Position numbers and translations under genes: made by a program. Shown here in pieces: positions 41,381 to 51,478 of a DNA stretch of 64,000 bases. Numbering within the stretch: the stretch's first letter is position 1; each line of letters opens with the position of its first letter. The stretch is from Desulfoluna butyratoxydans (lineage in GTDB: Bacteria; Desulfobacterota; Desulfobacteria; Desulfobacterales; Desulfolunaceae): contig NZ_CAADHO010000004.1 in assembly GCF_900699765.1 (NCBI RefSeq), positions 372,001-436,000 on the forward strand, written 5' to 3'. The notes below the pieces were generated by a model. The model had not been told where the DNA came from and did not search any database. It saw only the letters and a program-made list of their open reading frames with translations.

Positions 41381-44300
41381 ATGAACCTGAGACAGATGAA
41401 ATCCTTTTCGAAAGCAACGATTCTGACCTCCATGATGGTTGTCCTTTTCCTTTTTAACCCGGTGTCTTCCCGCCATGCCGGTGCCAGTGGTGGGCCGGCG
41501 TTTAAGGGGGGCTTTATTGCGGGCAAGGGGATGGTACTATCCGATGCCGGAAATCCCATATGGGTGGAGTACACCGTCGATGGTGAGGTGCGCGTGCCGG
41601 ATGAGTTGGGTGAGGCCGTGGGAGACCTCAATGGGGCCATTGTGATGTCCGCATATCGTTACAAGGCCGCGAACGATGCCTTCCGTTTATTGAAAGAGAG
41701 TTTCGCAGGTTCTTCGGATGCCTATGTTGTTATGGATCGTGACGAGTACTTGAGCACCCGGTTTATGCTGGCAGACGATGAAACCGTTTATACAAATAAG
41801 CCACCCTTGTCTTCTCCCGATACATTTTCGGTTGTGATCAGGGCACAGCACTATCTTTTTGACAGCAATATGGATCTCGTTCTGCTTGAGTCTCCCATCG
41901 ATTTGAAGCGGGCTCAGCACCTCTCTTCGGAGACACAATCATTGCTGCTGAACAAAGATACCCGAGATGTGATTTATCAATCCCCTCACAACATAGGCTA
42001 TAAGTCGGCCTTCTTTTCCAAGAATGGCGACTGGGAAGATGACTCTGGTCAGATGGGGCTCTACTCCTACGATCATATGACGGACACACTGTGGGCGCCC
42101 CTGGAAGGAGCCAGGGTTTACTCCAACCTGTTTCCCATGGGGCAGGACAGCGCCGATGAGAACGGTCGGTTTATGTTGAAATACGTTATTCCTCCCTGCC
42201 CCGGGTTTTCATATACCTATGAGCACGATGTTGTGGGGGAGTTGGCCTTTCAGACCTTCAACCCCAAATCAAGGCGGCAATTCCTCAGATACTTCGTATC
42301 CCGGCCGGTTTTTGATTTTTGCATGGGGTATTCTGAAGGCGTGATACCCTTTGGGATGATGGAGGTGGCAGCCATTTCGGGGTTGCAAACACAAGAGGCG
42401 CACTATTTGGGTATGAAAGCCGCCATGGATGCCCGTTCACTCGTGAAACTCACCGTGGATCTGGTTATGCTCACCGGTGAGGCGTCACTGAAAAATGAGA
42501 AACGGTTCGGGGTGGGGTGTGATGACGGCCTCTTAGGATCCATTGAATTGGGTGAGACCGCCTACGGGACAGGCATCATGCCTGAATATGCACCAACAAG
42601 CCCCGATCAATACGATATGGTTTTTGATTTCGACGGGGATGGGAAAGCAGATAAAACGCGTTTGAGAAAGGTGGAGACGCAGGAAGAGAGCGAAGAGGAA
42701 CCCATTGTAAACTGGTATCTGGATGTGTGGTTCGATGAGCATGATCCCGATCATGACCCGGTTGATTTGACGCGTCTCGCAGACTACGTTCCAGATTCCG
42801 GTACGGCAGAGAAAACAAGCGCCGATTTCTACGACAGGGGTCTTTTGGAGACCATTTCCAAGAAAGACCTCGAAGATACGGATACCTTTGTATTTCGGGA
42901 GTCCAATGGCTCCCTCATCACATACAGGGAAGGGCTGAGTCCTGCGGAAACACCCCATGTGGGAATGGTAACCGACGAGCATAAAGCCCGAGTCAATTAC
43001 CGCCTGAAAATGCGGGGCCCCATTCCCACGGCTCCCCATGCGGAATCCATTGCGGATTGGGGTGCTCGGTCAAATTTAAACGCTGATCTCTGCCGTCGTC
43101 ATGCAGATCACCTTCGCCCGGGCGAATGGGTCAACGTGGTGATGATCAACCGGGCTAGCGGGTACATAGGCAGCGAGAGGGTCCAGGTGGGGCTCAGCTC
43201 TGGTGGGGCAGGGCTTGTCAACTTTACCCCGCCTGAAATCGAGATGCGCCCTCCCAACTTGAAGATCCGTGCAGAACGGACATACATGGTTGAATCAGGG
43301 GCCGAGCAGGGGGAACGTGAGAACCTCATCGGTTTTGAAGGCGCCGGTCTGGTGAACGATGTTGTGATTAAGATCACCACCGAGTGGGTCGGTTGGGATG
43401 GTATGCCTCTTCCGAAAGACCTGAGGGGATATACCGGTCGTGTCGCCAAGGTGGTGGCGGCGGATTGCCTTGAGGAGGCCAGCGACCCCTGGCTGGCTCA
43501 GTTTGAAATTCGTCCCGGTATCCATACTCAGATAGTGAAACTCCCCAGGGGAGACAATTCAGATGTGCAGAAAGCCCACTACTATATTCAGGTAAACGGT
43601 GAGCCCGTGGACCGGAACCCCAATTTTTCTTCGGCTGCGGATTTTCAAACGCTGGGGGCAGGGAATGGGGTGCTGCAGTACCGGCCCAGTCACTACGTGC
43701 CGGTAAAGGTTGCCGTTTATGATGAAAAGGCAACCCGACTTGCTGAATTTGCCAGAAATAAGCTGCTTGCAGAGGAAGAGCCAGTTCCCGAGGAGGTGCG
43801 CCCCGTGTACAAATGGGTCTACCGGCCCGAAATGCAGTTTAGTCTTTTTGACGGCAGGATTGTTTCGGAAGAAGAGTCCATGGAAACCGACACCTCTGAG
43901 ACAGAGGCAAAAGAGCAGCCTCCCTATCTGGAATCCCAGGGGATGTGGACGAATTTTATCTATTCGATCCTTGAAGATGAGCTGGAGATGCTGGCGGGGT
44001 TTGGTGACGAGAGGCGTTTTGTGTTTGACATAGGCGGCCACGAGGTTGAAGCGGTCATCAACGAAGAGGGAAAAACCCTGGTGACCGGTAACCTCGATAT
44101 CAACAAGCTGTTCAGCCCAGAGGATTACCTGACGGTTCGCCTGATCATGAATGGTGACGATGCCAACACTCTGTGGGAATACAACGCCGTAAAGCTCAAA
44201 ATCTTGGCTGAAAACCCCAAGGGCACCCAGTGCCGCATGATGCCGGGTCAACCCCTCACCCTTTATGCAGAGACATGGCCGAAGGATACGGAGATTGTCT

Positions 44301-47300
44301 GGACTGTCATCAAGGAAAAAACCGATGACCGGGTGAGGCTGGAATCCCCTGAAAACCTGAGTGGCCGGGAGAGGCCAACCTGTATACTTCGTGCAAATGA
44401 AAACACGGCCCAGGGGTGGGCCGTTATCAGGGCGACGACAAAAAAAGACCCGTCCATTTTTACTGAAGTGGCGGTTCGGGTCGGCTGCCCGAGCTGTACC
44501 GATTGCGACAAGCCGGGCGCAGGTTTTTTCAGGCTTTCCAGCGTGGACGCCCGTATCAGCCTGGGGCTTTTTGACGGTGGAGCTCCCGCTGGGGACCTCC
44601 TGATAAAAACAGACGAATTGTCCCCGGAGTTGTTGACCCCAAAAACCTTGTCGGTTTCCACGCTCGTAAAGGGCGTGGATCAGCGTTTCGATGCCGAAGG
44701 GATGCTGCGACAGATTGTGGTGCCCCAAGCCCTGGTGGACATCGAGCCCCACGACGACCAAAAGGGGTATGATATACGGTATTATTACCCCAGCCAGTAC
44801 AAATGGAATCAGGAAACCCAGCTTTTTGAACCCAGCGGCGAGCCGTTCACCCTGTGGCGTGTTGAAAATCCCCATGCCTCGGCAGAAAAAATGACGCGGC
44901 TGAAGGTAACCGAGATCCGTGGCGGTGTCGAAACCCCTTATGAATATGTCCAGGAGAAATTAGACGGAATCAATGAAAAGTGGTCCCTCATTGAAGCGCA
45001 GGGAGAGAAGGTCACCGAACGCCTGGAGGAGAAGCTGAGCGATATTGAAAGGTCCATCACAACCGTGGTTAAGGATAAAGAGAATCGCATTGCATCCACG
45101 CAAAAGAACCTCTGGAAAAAGTTTCCATGGGGCGAGGAGATCGTCGAGTCCATTACCGATCCCGGTGGTATGGCCCTTAAGCGCATTCAGCAGTACGAGA
45201 CAAATTCCTCCAGCCCCGGGTACGGAAAGCTAAAGCAGGTGGAAAATCCCGAAGGCTCCTGGAGACGATACACTTACGATGGCAAGGGGCGGGTGATGCG
45301 GGTGGCCTCTTCTCTGCTGGATGCCGGAACGTCCTCGCGGGATACCAGAGGAAAAGAGGTGGTGAACTCCTATGACCCCGTTCTCGCCAGTGACACGCAA
45401 TCCCCGGAAGATGACCGCAGGCCACGAACCGTTGAAGAGCGTGTGGAAGGGGCCCTCGTGTCCAGGACCCTCCATGCTTATATCGTAGATGAGAGTACCC
45501 GGGAACGTACCGAGATTACCGAACGTTGTCTTGACCCGGACGCTGCCTATGGTGCCCAGGGCAACCTGCGTACCGTGCGCGTGCTGAACCCGGTCAAGAT
45601 TGGTGACATCACCTCGGGCCTCACAAAGAAAGTGGTCTTCCCGGATGGCCGCATGGAGACCTATGGGTATGAAGCCACCGAAGACGGTGGCCTCAAAACC
45701 ATCGTGACCCACGGCACCGAGGCCTTTCCCCAGGGAATCGCCGGAAAGACAACCCGTGAAATAACCATAGAGAACCATCTTGGCAGGGTGACTCGGACGG
45801 AAACACAGATTCGTACCGATGACGGCTTCGCGCGTATTTCATGGACTGAAAACGAATACGATAACGAAGGGCATGTCATTGTAACCCGAAATTCCTCCGG
45901 AGGGCGCACCGAGTCGTCTTGGGGGTGTTGCCATCGGGATTCGTACACCGATGCCACCGGTACCAGCACAGATTATCTTTATGATGACCTGGGCCGCGTG
46001 ATGTCCGCCTCCAGGGAGGGGCTCAAAGGGGAGATCACCACCACCTACACCTACGATGCCAAAGGCCGTCGCCTCACCGAAACCGTTTCAGCAGGGGGAT
46101 TGACCCTTCAAACCGAAAACCATTACGACACCGCCGGTCGCCTGGACTACATCATCGGCCAAGACGGCCTGAAGACCTCCTATGCCTACAGCGAGGATGG
46201 CCTTACCACCACCGTGATCCGTCCCGGTGGCGGCACTGAGATCACCACGCGGTTCAAAGACGGGCGCATCAAGAGTGTTACGGGCACGGCTGTTCCTGCG
46301 CGGTACTACGCCTATGGCGTAGAGGAGGACGGCAGTCAGTGGACCAGAGTGAGCCATGGTGAGCAAGACGGCCCCATGTGGGAGACTACCTGGACCGACC
46401 GCCTGGGCCGCACCGTAAAAGCCGAAAAACCGGGTTTTGACGGCGTGGAAATCACCCGTCATTATTACGATGCCAAAGGTCGTCTTGTGCGCACCGAAAC
46501 CCCCGGTATGGCCGATACCCTGTATGTCTATAACGACGCTGGAGAGGCGTTCCGTACAGGGTTGGACGTGGATGGCAACCGAGAACTGGTTCTTGGCTCG
46601 GCGGACCGCATTACCGATTCGGAAACCCTCACCAAAGAGGTGGACGGGGCCTGGTGGCAGGAGGCCACCCAGATCGTTTACGCCGAAGAGGGCAGCGATG
46701 ACGCCACCGTGGTATCCACCAGCAGGAACCGACTCACCGGCCTTGGGGTAAACCTCGCATCGGAGTCTGTCACCATAGACATCCATGGTAATGAGACCGT
46801 CTCGAAAACCGTTGTGGACCGAGGCAGCGACACCGTCACCCAGACCGTGGGCAGCCCCTTCTCCGATACGGACCAGGTGAGCGAATCGCGTTACGGCCTC
46901 GTGGTCTCTTCCACCAGCGCCACGGGTCTTACCACAACCCTGGACTACGATGCTTTGGGCCGTCGAACACAGGTTACCGATCCGCGCACCGGCACGGCCG
47001 TTACCCACTACAACGCCAAGGGCCGGGTAGACTGGGTGGAGGACGCCGCTGGCTTTAGGCAGACATTTGCCTACGACCCGGCAACCGGCATGAAAGTTGC
47101 CGAAACCAATGCCCTGAAGAAAACCGTCCGCACCGCTTACAACACCCGAGGCCAGGTTACCCATACCTGGGGTGATGCCACCTATCCGGTGGCCTATACC
47201 TACGATGACCAAGGCCGCATGAAGACCATGACCACCTATCGCACCGAGCAGGGGTGGAGCGGCGAACAGTTTCCTGAGTCGGCAACGGGTGACCTCACCA

Positions 47301-49441
47301 CCTGGCACTATCATGGCGCAACGGGCCTTCTCTCAGCCAAGGAAGACGCCCAGGGCAAATCCACCACATACACCTACACCGCAGGGGGCAAGCTCCATAC
47401 CCGCACCTGGGCCAGGGAGAAGGCCGGTGCCCAGCTGACCACCACCTATGCCTACGATGACGCCACCGGTGAGCTCAAAACCATCGATTACAGCGATGAT
47501 ACCCCGGACATTACCTTTGACTACGACCGCCTGGGCCGCCAGGAAAGTATCCGGGATGCCGTTGGCCATCGCACTTTTGCCTACAACGAGTTCTTGTCGC
47601 TGGCATCGGAAACAACCTCAGGCCTCATCAACCAGACCGTAACGCGTACCTATGACGCCAAGGGGCGAAGCAACGGGTTTGCCTTAGGTTCTGGATACAA
47701 CATCACCTACGGGTTTGCCGACAACGGACGGTTCCAGACCCTGGCCTGGAACGCAGGGGGCCACGAAGATACCGTAACCTACAGCCGTGTTGACAACTCC
47801 GAGCTCGTCGGAGGCTACACCACCGCAAACGGGTTTGCCGCCACCTATGCCTTTGAGCCCGAGCGAAACCTCAAAACCAGTGTGGAAAACACCTGGGATG
47901 TGGCTGTGATTTCCAGCTATACCTATGCCTACGATGAGATTGGTAGGCGTAATTCTGTGAAGAATTCAGGGGCTGCTTTTGCCGAGGCAGCTTTTACCAA
48001 GTGGGGGTACAACGACCGAAACGAAGTGACCGAGTCGCGTCGCTACAAAGGGGCTGATGCGGACGATCTGTCACTTCCGATAGATCCCGAAACCCGTCTG
48101 TTTGCCTATGATCCCATCGGCAACAGAAAAACCGCCACGGAAGGTGGGCCTGAGGCCCAGCAGGTCCTGAAAAGCTATGTTACGAATGAGTTGAATCAAT
48201 ACGCATCCATCACCGAAGGGTCTGTAGCGGAAAGCCTTGGCTACGATGCCGACGGCAACATGACGTCCTGGAATGGAAATGTCATGGAGTGGAACGGAGA
48301 GAACCGGCTGGTTGCCTTCTATCCGAGTGCGCCTGTTGAAGGCGATATGAAGTTTGTCTTTGCCTACGACTATATGGGCCGGCGGGTCAAGAAGGTGACG
48401 CAGGTTTATTCTGGTGGGGCCTGGGGGGATGAGAAGGCGACGCTGTTTGTTTACGATGGGTGGAACCTTGTTGCAGAAACCGATGGTGCAGGGGTTGTGC
48501 GGAAGTCGTATGTCTGGGGGCTGGATTTGAGTCAGAGTCTTCAGGGGGCCGGAGGCGTGGGCGGTCTGGTGGCCGAGGTGATGGAAGGGGAGGCTTACTA
48601 TCTGGCCTATGATGCCAACGGGAATGTGGGGCAGTTGGTTGATGGGAGCGGGAATATTGCGGCGCGGTATGAGTATGATGCGTTTGGGAAAGAGATTTTG
48701 GTTGAAGGGGAGGTTGCAGATGAGAATGCTGTCAGGTTCAGTACCAAGTACCGGGATGAGATGGGGTTGGTGTATTATGGGTATCGGTATTATGTAAGTG
48801 AGTTGGGGCGGTGGGGGAGTAGGGATCCGATTGGGGAGGAAAAAAGCGATAATATCTATCAAGGTATGAAAAATTCGACAGTAAATAAAATTGATAGTAA
48901 GGGATTGTTTGATATACCATCAAATCTGTCAGGGTTGAAAAAAGTATATGATTCAGCATGGAATGATCCTCGTTCATTTGTTATAAATCCATACTATCCT
49001 AAATGTGGACCAACACCTCGTGATCCAACAAACTATAATCCTATGCCTGCAACATATGTTAGTATCGAAATGCATCGATATATTGGAGGTGGGCTTTTAT
49101 ATATCAAGTGTTGTGATGGGTGTGTTGAGCATAGACACACTTATATGAAAGTATGTAATGGTACTGCTAAAGAAGTTAGTATTTCAATAGGTATAGCTTC
49201 TAACACGACTGGAGAGGCTTGTAGGAAACCCCCACAAAAATTAGTGGGCCCTGAAAAAGGCGGTACGATTTATGGACCATTAGGCTTTGAGGCCGGAGCT
49301 ACTTTTGGTACAAAGGGAGAAGGGGCAAGTTATAGTGGCGGGGTCGGACTAAGTTATTCGCCACTCCCAGTTAAGGCCACTTTTTGTTACTATCAACTTA
49401 TAGAATCAAAAGGCTTAGGTTCATGTTTGAAGCGGCGTTAG
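41381..49441 (+). CDS. RHS/YD-repeat protein with variable C-terminal tip
   Basis: From the ATG at 41381 the product has 2,686 residues; an ATG five codons later is also possible, and neither has a strong ribosome site. A signal peptide (basic start, hydrophobic TSMMVVLFLFNP) suggests Sec export. Residues 30-1,180 are a long region I could not assign. A coiled coil (about 1,187-1,244) precedes the YD/RHS repeats (about 1,267-2,317), with many copies of the Y-x-YD-x2-GR pattern. The conserved RHS core (about 2,407-2,490) contains YDAFGKE, YYGYRYYVSELGRWGSRDPIG and then IDSKGL, a variant of the usual DPxGL junction. The last 176 residues are unrelated to the core, AT-rich and cysteine-rich. RHS proteins encapsulate and deliver C-terminal toxins. 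No type VI secretion gene is near, and the signal peptide argues for Sec-dependent export. Confidence 0.9.
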   Translation: MNLRQMKSFSKATILTSMMVVLFLFNPVSSRHAGASGGPAFKGGFIAGKGMVLSDAGNPIWVEYTVDGEVRVPDELGEAVGDLNGAIVMSAYRYKAANDAFRLLKESFAGSSDAYVVMDRDEYLSTRFMLADDETVYTNKPPLSSPDTFSVVIRAQHYLFDSNMDLVLLESPIDLKRAQHLSSETQSLLLNKDTRDVIYQSPHNIGYKSAFFSKNGDWEDDSGQMGLYSYDHMTDTLWAPLEGARVYSNLFPMGQDSADENGRFMLKYVIPPCPGFSYTYEHDVVGELAFQTFNPKSRRQFLRYFVSRPVFDFCMGYSEGVIPFGMMEVAAISGLQTQEAHYLGMKAAMDARSLVKLTVDLVMLTGEASLKNEKRFGVGCDDGLLGSIELGETAYGTGIMPEYAPTSPDQYDMVFDFDGDGKADKTRLRKVETQEESEEEPIVNWYLDVWFDEHDPDHDPVDLTRLADYVPDSGTAEKTSADFYDRGLLETISKKDLEDTDTFVFRESNGSLITYREGLSPAETPHVGMVTDEHKARVNYRLKMRGPIPTAPHAESIADWGARSNLNADLCRRHADHLRPGEWVNVVMINRASGYIGSERVQVGLSSGGAGLVNFTPPEIEMRPPNLKIRAERTYMVESGAEQGERENLIGFEGAGLVNDVVIKITTEWVGWDGMPLPKDLRGYTGRVAKVVAADCLEEASDPWLAQFEIRPGIHTQIVKLPRGDNSDVQKAHYYIQVNGEPVDRNPNFSSAADFQTLGAGNGVLQYRPSHYVPVKVAVYDEKATRLAEFARNKLLAEEEPVPEEVRPVYKWVYRPEMQFSLFDGRIVSEEESMETDTSETEAKEQPPYLESQGMWTNFIYSILEDELEMLAGFGDERRFVFDIGGHEVEAVINEEGKTLVTGNLDINKLFSPEDYLTVRLIMNGDDANTLWEYNAVKLKILAENPKGTQCRMMPGQPLTLYAETWPKDTEIVWTVIKEKTDDRVRLESPENLSGRERPTCILRANENTAQGWAVIRATTKKDPSIFTEVAVRVGCPSCTDCDKPGAGFFRLSSVDARISLGLFDGGAPAGDLLIKTDELSPELLTPKTLSVSTLVKGVDQRFDAEGMLRQIVVPQALVDIEPHDDQKGYDIRYYYPSQYKWNQETQLFEPSGEPFTLWRVENPHASAEKMTRLKVTEIRGGVETPYEYVQEKLDGINEKWSLIEAQGEKVTERLEEKLSDIERSITTVVKDKENRIASTQKNLWKKFPWGEEIVESITDPGGMALKRIQQYETNSSSPGYGKLKQVENPEGSWRRYTYDGKGRVMRVASSLLDAGTSSRDTRGKEVVNSYDPVLASDTQSPEDDRRPRTVEERVEGALVSRTLHAYIVDESTRERTEITERCLDPDAAYGAQGNLRTVRVLNPVKIGDITSGLTKKVVFPDGRMETYGYEATEDGGLKTIVTHGTEAFPQGIAGKTTREITIENHLGRVTRTETQIRTDDGFARISWTENEYDNEGHVIVTRNSSGGRTESSWGCCHRDSYTDATGTSTDYLYDDLGRVMSASREGLKGEITTTYTYDAKGRRLTETVSAGGLTLQTENHYDTAGRLDYIIGQDGLKTSYAYSEDGLTTTVIRPGGGTEITTRFKDGRIKSVTGTAVPARYYAYGVEEDGSQWTRVSHGEQDGPMWETTWTDRLGRTVKAEKPGFDGVEITRHYYDAKGRLVRTETPGMADTLYVYNDAGEAFRTGLDVDGNRELVLGSADRITDSETLTKEVDGAWWQEATQIVYAEEGSDDATVVSTSRNRLTGLGVNLASESVTIDIHGNETVSKTVVDRGSDTVTQTVGSPFSDTDQVSESRYGLVVSSTSATGLTTTLDYDALGRRTQVTDPRTGTAVTHYNAKGRVDWVEDAAGFRQTFAYDPATGMKVAETNALKKTVRTAYNTRGQVTHTWGDATYPVAYTYDDQGRMKTMTTYRTEQGWSGEQFPESATGDLTTWHYHGATGLLSAKEDAQGKSTTYTYTAGGKLHTRTWAREKAGAQLTTTYAYDDATGELKTIDYSDDTPDITFDYDRLGRQESIRDAVGHRTFAYNEFLSLASETTSGLINQTVTRTYDAKGRSNGFALGSGYNITYGFADNGRFQTLAWNAGGHEDTVTYSRVDNSELVGGYTTANGFAATYAFEPERNLKTSVENTWDVAVISSYTYAYDEIGRRNSVKNSGAAFAEAAFTKWGYNDRNEVTESRRYKGADADDLSLPIDPETRLFAYDPIGNRKTATEGGPEAQQVLKSYVTNELNQYASITEGSVAESLGYDADGNMTSWNGNVMEWNGENRLVAFYPSAPVEGDMKFVFAYDYMGRRVKKVTQVYSGGAWGDEKATLFVYDGWNLVAETDGAGVVRKSYVWGLDLSQSLQGAGGVGGLVAEVMEGEAYYLAYDANGNVGQLVDGSGNIAARYEYDAFGKEILVEGEVADENAVRFSTKYRDEMGLVYYGYRYYVSELGRWGSRDPIGEEKSDNIYQGMKNSTVNKIDSKGLFDIPSNLSGLKKVYDSAWNDPRSFVINPYYPKCGPTPRDPTNYNPMPATYVSIEMHRYIGGGLLYIKCCDGCVEHRHTYMKVCNGTAKEVSISIGIASNTTGEACRKPPQKLVGPEKGGTIYGPLGFEAGATFGTKGEGASYSGGVGLSYSPLPVKATFCYYQLIESKGLGSCLKRR
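48911..49438 (+). other. Candidate RHS C-terminal toxin domain
   Basis: These 176 residues follow the IDSKGL junction. Base composition falls sharply towards A+T at about 48840. Eight cysteines are present, including the cluster KCCDGC, while the core has almost none. A glycine-rich stretch (GPLGFEAGATFGTKG, then SYSGGVGLSYS) sits near the end. I recognise no known nuclease, deaminase or pore-forming motif. The position, composition and overlap with a small membrane protein gene make it a toxin candidate by RHS precedent. Confidence 0.6.
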
Positions 49442-49704
49442 TTCTTTTCAAATTGTCAATGTTATGCTTGTTAGTTGTTATATGTGTTGAAGTATTTGCC
49501 ATGATATCATTGAAATGTGAATTCGGTGTATCATTTTATGAATTGATATTTGAAGGCTGGGATATCGGGGCAGTCAAAATGTATACTCAACTATTAGAGA
49601 AAAAATATGGAAGGCCTACAAAATTTTTACATATATACTATGTAGTACGTTTTTTTGGTGTGTTGGGGGCTGTTGTTAGTATTATTATTATGTTTTTTAA
49701 ATGA
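49423..49704 (+). CDS. Small two-helix membrane protein, candidate RHS immunity protein
   Basis: The ATG at 49423 lies inside the last codons of the RHS gene, overlapping it by 19 bases in another frame, which suggests translational coupling. An in-frame start at 49384 would add 13 residues from deep within the toxin code and is less likely. The 93 residues have two hydrophobic segments (about 5-29 and 72-91) with a charged loop between (GWDIGAVKMYTQLLEKKYGR). RHS and CDI immunity genes usually sit right after the toxin tip, so an inner-membrane immunity protein is the best reading. If so, the toxin probably acts at or in the inner membrane. No family is recognised. Confidence 0.6.
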   Translation: MFEAALVLFKLSMLCLLVVICVEVFAMISLKCEFGVSFYELIFEGWDIGAVKMYTQLLEKKYGRPTKFLHIYYVVRFFGVLGAVVSIIIMFFK

Positions 49705-49789
49705 ATACGGGTGCTCGCTATTTTGAGAGAAGAAGGAGAAGGGGTAACCCATTTAATATCTTGTAAAGAGAAAAAACACCCTCTTCTCC

Positions 49790-49815
49790 GAAAAGTTGAA
49801 CTTTTCAGTCTTTTT
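49790..49815 (+). terminator. Probable intrinsic terminator after the immunity gene
   Basis: GAAAAGT (49790-49796) pairs with ACTTTTC (49800-49806) around a TGA loop, followed by AGTCTTTTTG. Just outside it, GGAGAAGGGGT (about 49735-49745) and ACCCTCTTCTCC (about 49778-49789) form another imperfect inverted repeat. It lies about 85 bases after the candidate immunity gene. Confidence 0.5.
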
Positions 49816-49837
49816 GTTTGAGTTAGCAATAACTAGT

Positions 49838-50249
49838 GAGAAGGGGTCAGACCTACACATTTGACAAAATACAAAAAAGTGCCTTGATTTAAGGGGTTTT
49901 GCTTTTTTTGTGAGATCCATAGCCCTCCATCCACTCTTCGGCAAAAAGGCACCCCCATGACACGACCCTTACGGATTCCGCCTTCTGGGGCGTTTTACCA
50001 TGTGACATCGCGAGGCAACGAGCAAAAGAACATCTACCGGTATCGCTGATCAGCGATGGATACGAGCTCTACACAGGAGGGGAGAAGATGGAGAAGGGCA
50101 TGTTTTGTCAGTTTTTGACGCAATCGTTTGTTGAAGGCATCAGCAGGAATATTTTGAGGATCGCCGTAGTGATCACGAGCTGCCTGCCCTGAAAGCTCTC
50201 TAAAGCATGCCCTCATTTATTTGATATATCGAGTTTTCATGAGATTAAA
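49838..50249 (+). pseudogene. RAYT relic A (internal deletion)
   Basis: It begins with GAGAAGGGGTCAGACCTA and reads into an ATG at 49957 that encodes the RAYT N-terminus (TRPLRIPPSGAFYHVTSRGN), ending after about 30 codons. The 16-base palindrome ATCGCTGATCAGCGAT follows at 50042-50057. Next comes a piece matching the later part of RAYT (EYFEDRRSDHELPALKAL against EGRRNDRELPALRAL in the intact gene), in another frame. The HUH and catalytic tyrosine regions are missing. This copy also lacks the final 120 bases present in relics B, C and E. Confidence 0.8.
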
Positions 50250-50786
50250 GAGAAGGGGTCAGACCTACACATCTGACAAAATGCAAAAAAGTGCCTTGAT
50301 TTAAGGGGTTTTGCTTTTTTGTGAGATCTATAGCCCTCCATCCACTCTTCGGCAAAAAGGCACCCCCATGACACGACCCTTACGGATTCCGTCTTCTGGG
50401 GCGTTTTACCATGTGACATCTCGAGGCAACGAGCAAAAGAACATCTACCGGTATCGCTGATCAGCGATGGATACGAGCTCTACACGGGATGGGAGAAGAT
50501 GGAGAAGGGGGCATGTTTTGTCAGTTTTTGCCGGAATCGTTTGTTGAAGGCATCAGCAGGAATATTCTGAGGATCGCCGTAGTGATCACGAGCTGCCTGC
50601 CCTGAAAGCTCTCTAAAGCATGCCCTCATTTATTTGAAATATCGAGTTTTCATGAGATTAACAACGAACCCAGCCTTACAAGAAGATTGAGAATGTTTCT
50701 TATGGAAAAACACGCCGGTGCGCCACTGAAAGCTATCGCTAAGCGCTTTGTCCTTGGAATTTCAAAATGACTGTTAAGTAAATAAA
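50250..50786 (+). pseudogene. RAYT relic B (internal deletion)
   Basis: Same plan as relic A, including the palindrome at 50453-50468. It continues through a piece encoding FLMEKHAGAPLKAIAKRF, which matches the C-terminal helix-turn-helix region of the intact RAYT (YLMKRYSGATLKAIGEPF). No complete reading frame remains. Confidence 0.8.
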
Positions 50787-51323
50787 GAGAAGGGGTCAGA
50801 CCTACACATTTGACAAAATACAAAAAAGTGCCTTGATTTAAGGGGCTTTGCTTTTTTTGTGAGATCTATAGCCCTCCATCCACTCTTCGGCAAAAAGGCA
50901 CCCCCATGGGACGACCCTTACGGATTCCGCCTTCTGGGGCGTTTTACCATGTGACATCGCGAGGCAACGAGCAAAAGAACATCTACCGGTATCGCTGATC
51001 AGCGATGGATACGAGCTCTACACGGGAGGGGAGAAGATGGAGAAGGGGGCATGTTTTGTCAGTTTTTGCCGGAATCGTTTGTTGAAGGCATCAGCAGGAA
51101 TATTTTGAGGATCGCCGTAGTGATCACGAGCTGCCTGCCCTGAAAGCTCTCTAAAGCATGCCCTTATTTATTTGAAATATCGAGTTTTCATGAGATTAAC
51201 AACGAACCCAGCCTTACAAGAAGATTGAGAATGTTTCTTATGGAAAAACACGCCGGTGCGCCACTGAAAGCTATCGCTAAGCGCTTTGTCCTTGGAATTT
51301 CAAAATGACTGTTAAGTAAATAA
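50787..51323 (+). pseudogene. RAYT relic C (internal deletion), start of duplicated unit 1
   Basis: Nearly identical to relic B and directly adjacent to it. Its left end starts the 2.35-kb segment that reappears from 53297. It lies 155 bases upstream of the first astacin gene. It has no catalytic region and cannot make a transposase. It could still act as a substrate if its end is recognised in trans, which is inference. Confidence 0.8.
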
Positions 51324-51478
51324 GGTATTGATGGCGGTGAGGAAGCTTATCCAGTAAGGGATTGATTCGAACCCTTTTCACTCATCAGGATTCAATGGCA
51401 ATGGTGGCAAAGTTGCAAAACTGTCATAAGCATTGTGGCCGTTATTAATTACAACAGCCGGTAAAGGGAGTCTATTTA

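Noticed and set aside
41381..49441. Type VI secretion effector reading of the RHS protein
   Set aside because: No PAAR, VgrG or other type VI component is seen in the window, and the protein carries a Sec-type signal peptide.
49838..51323. CRISPR-like regular repeats
   Set aside because: The units are 412-537 bases long, code for transposase fragments and have no short repeat/spacer pattern.
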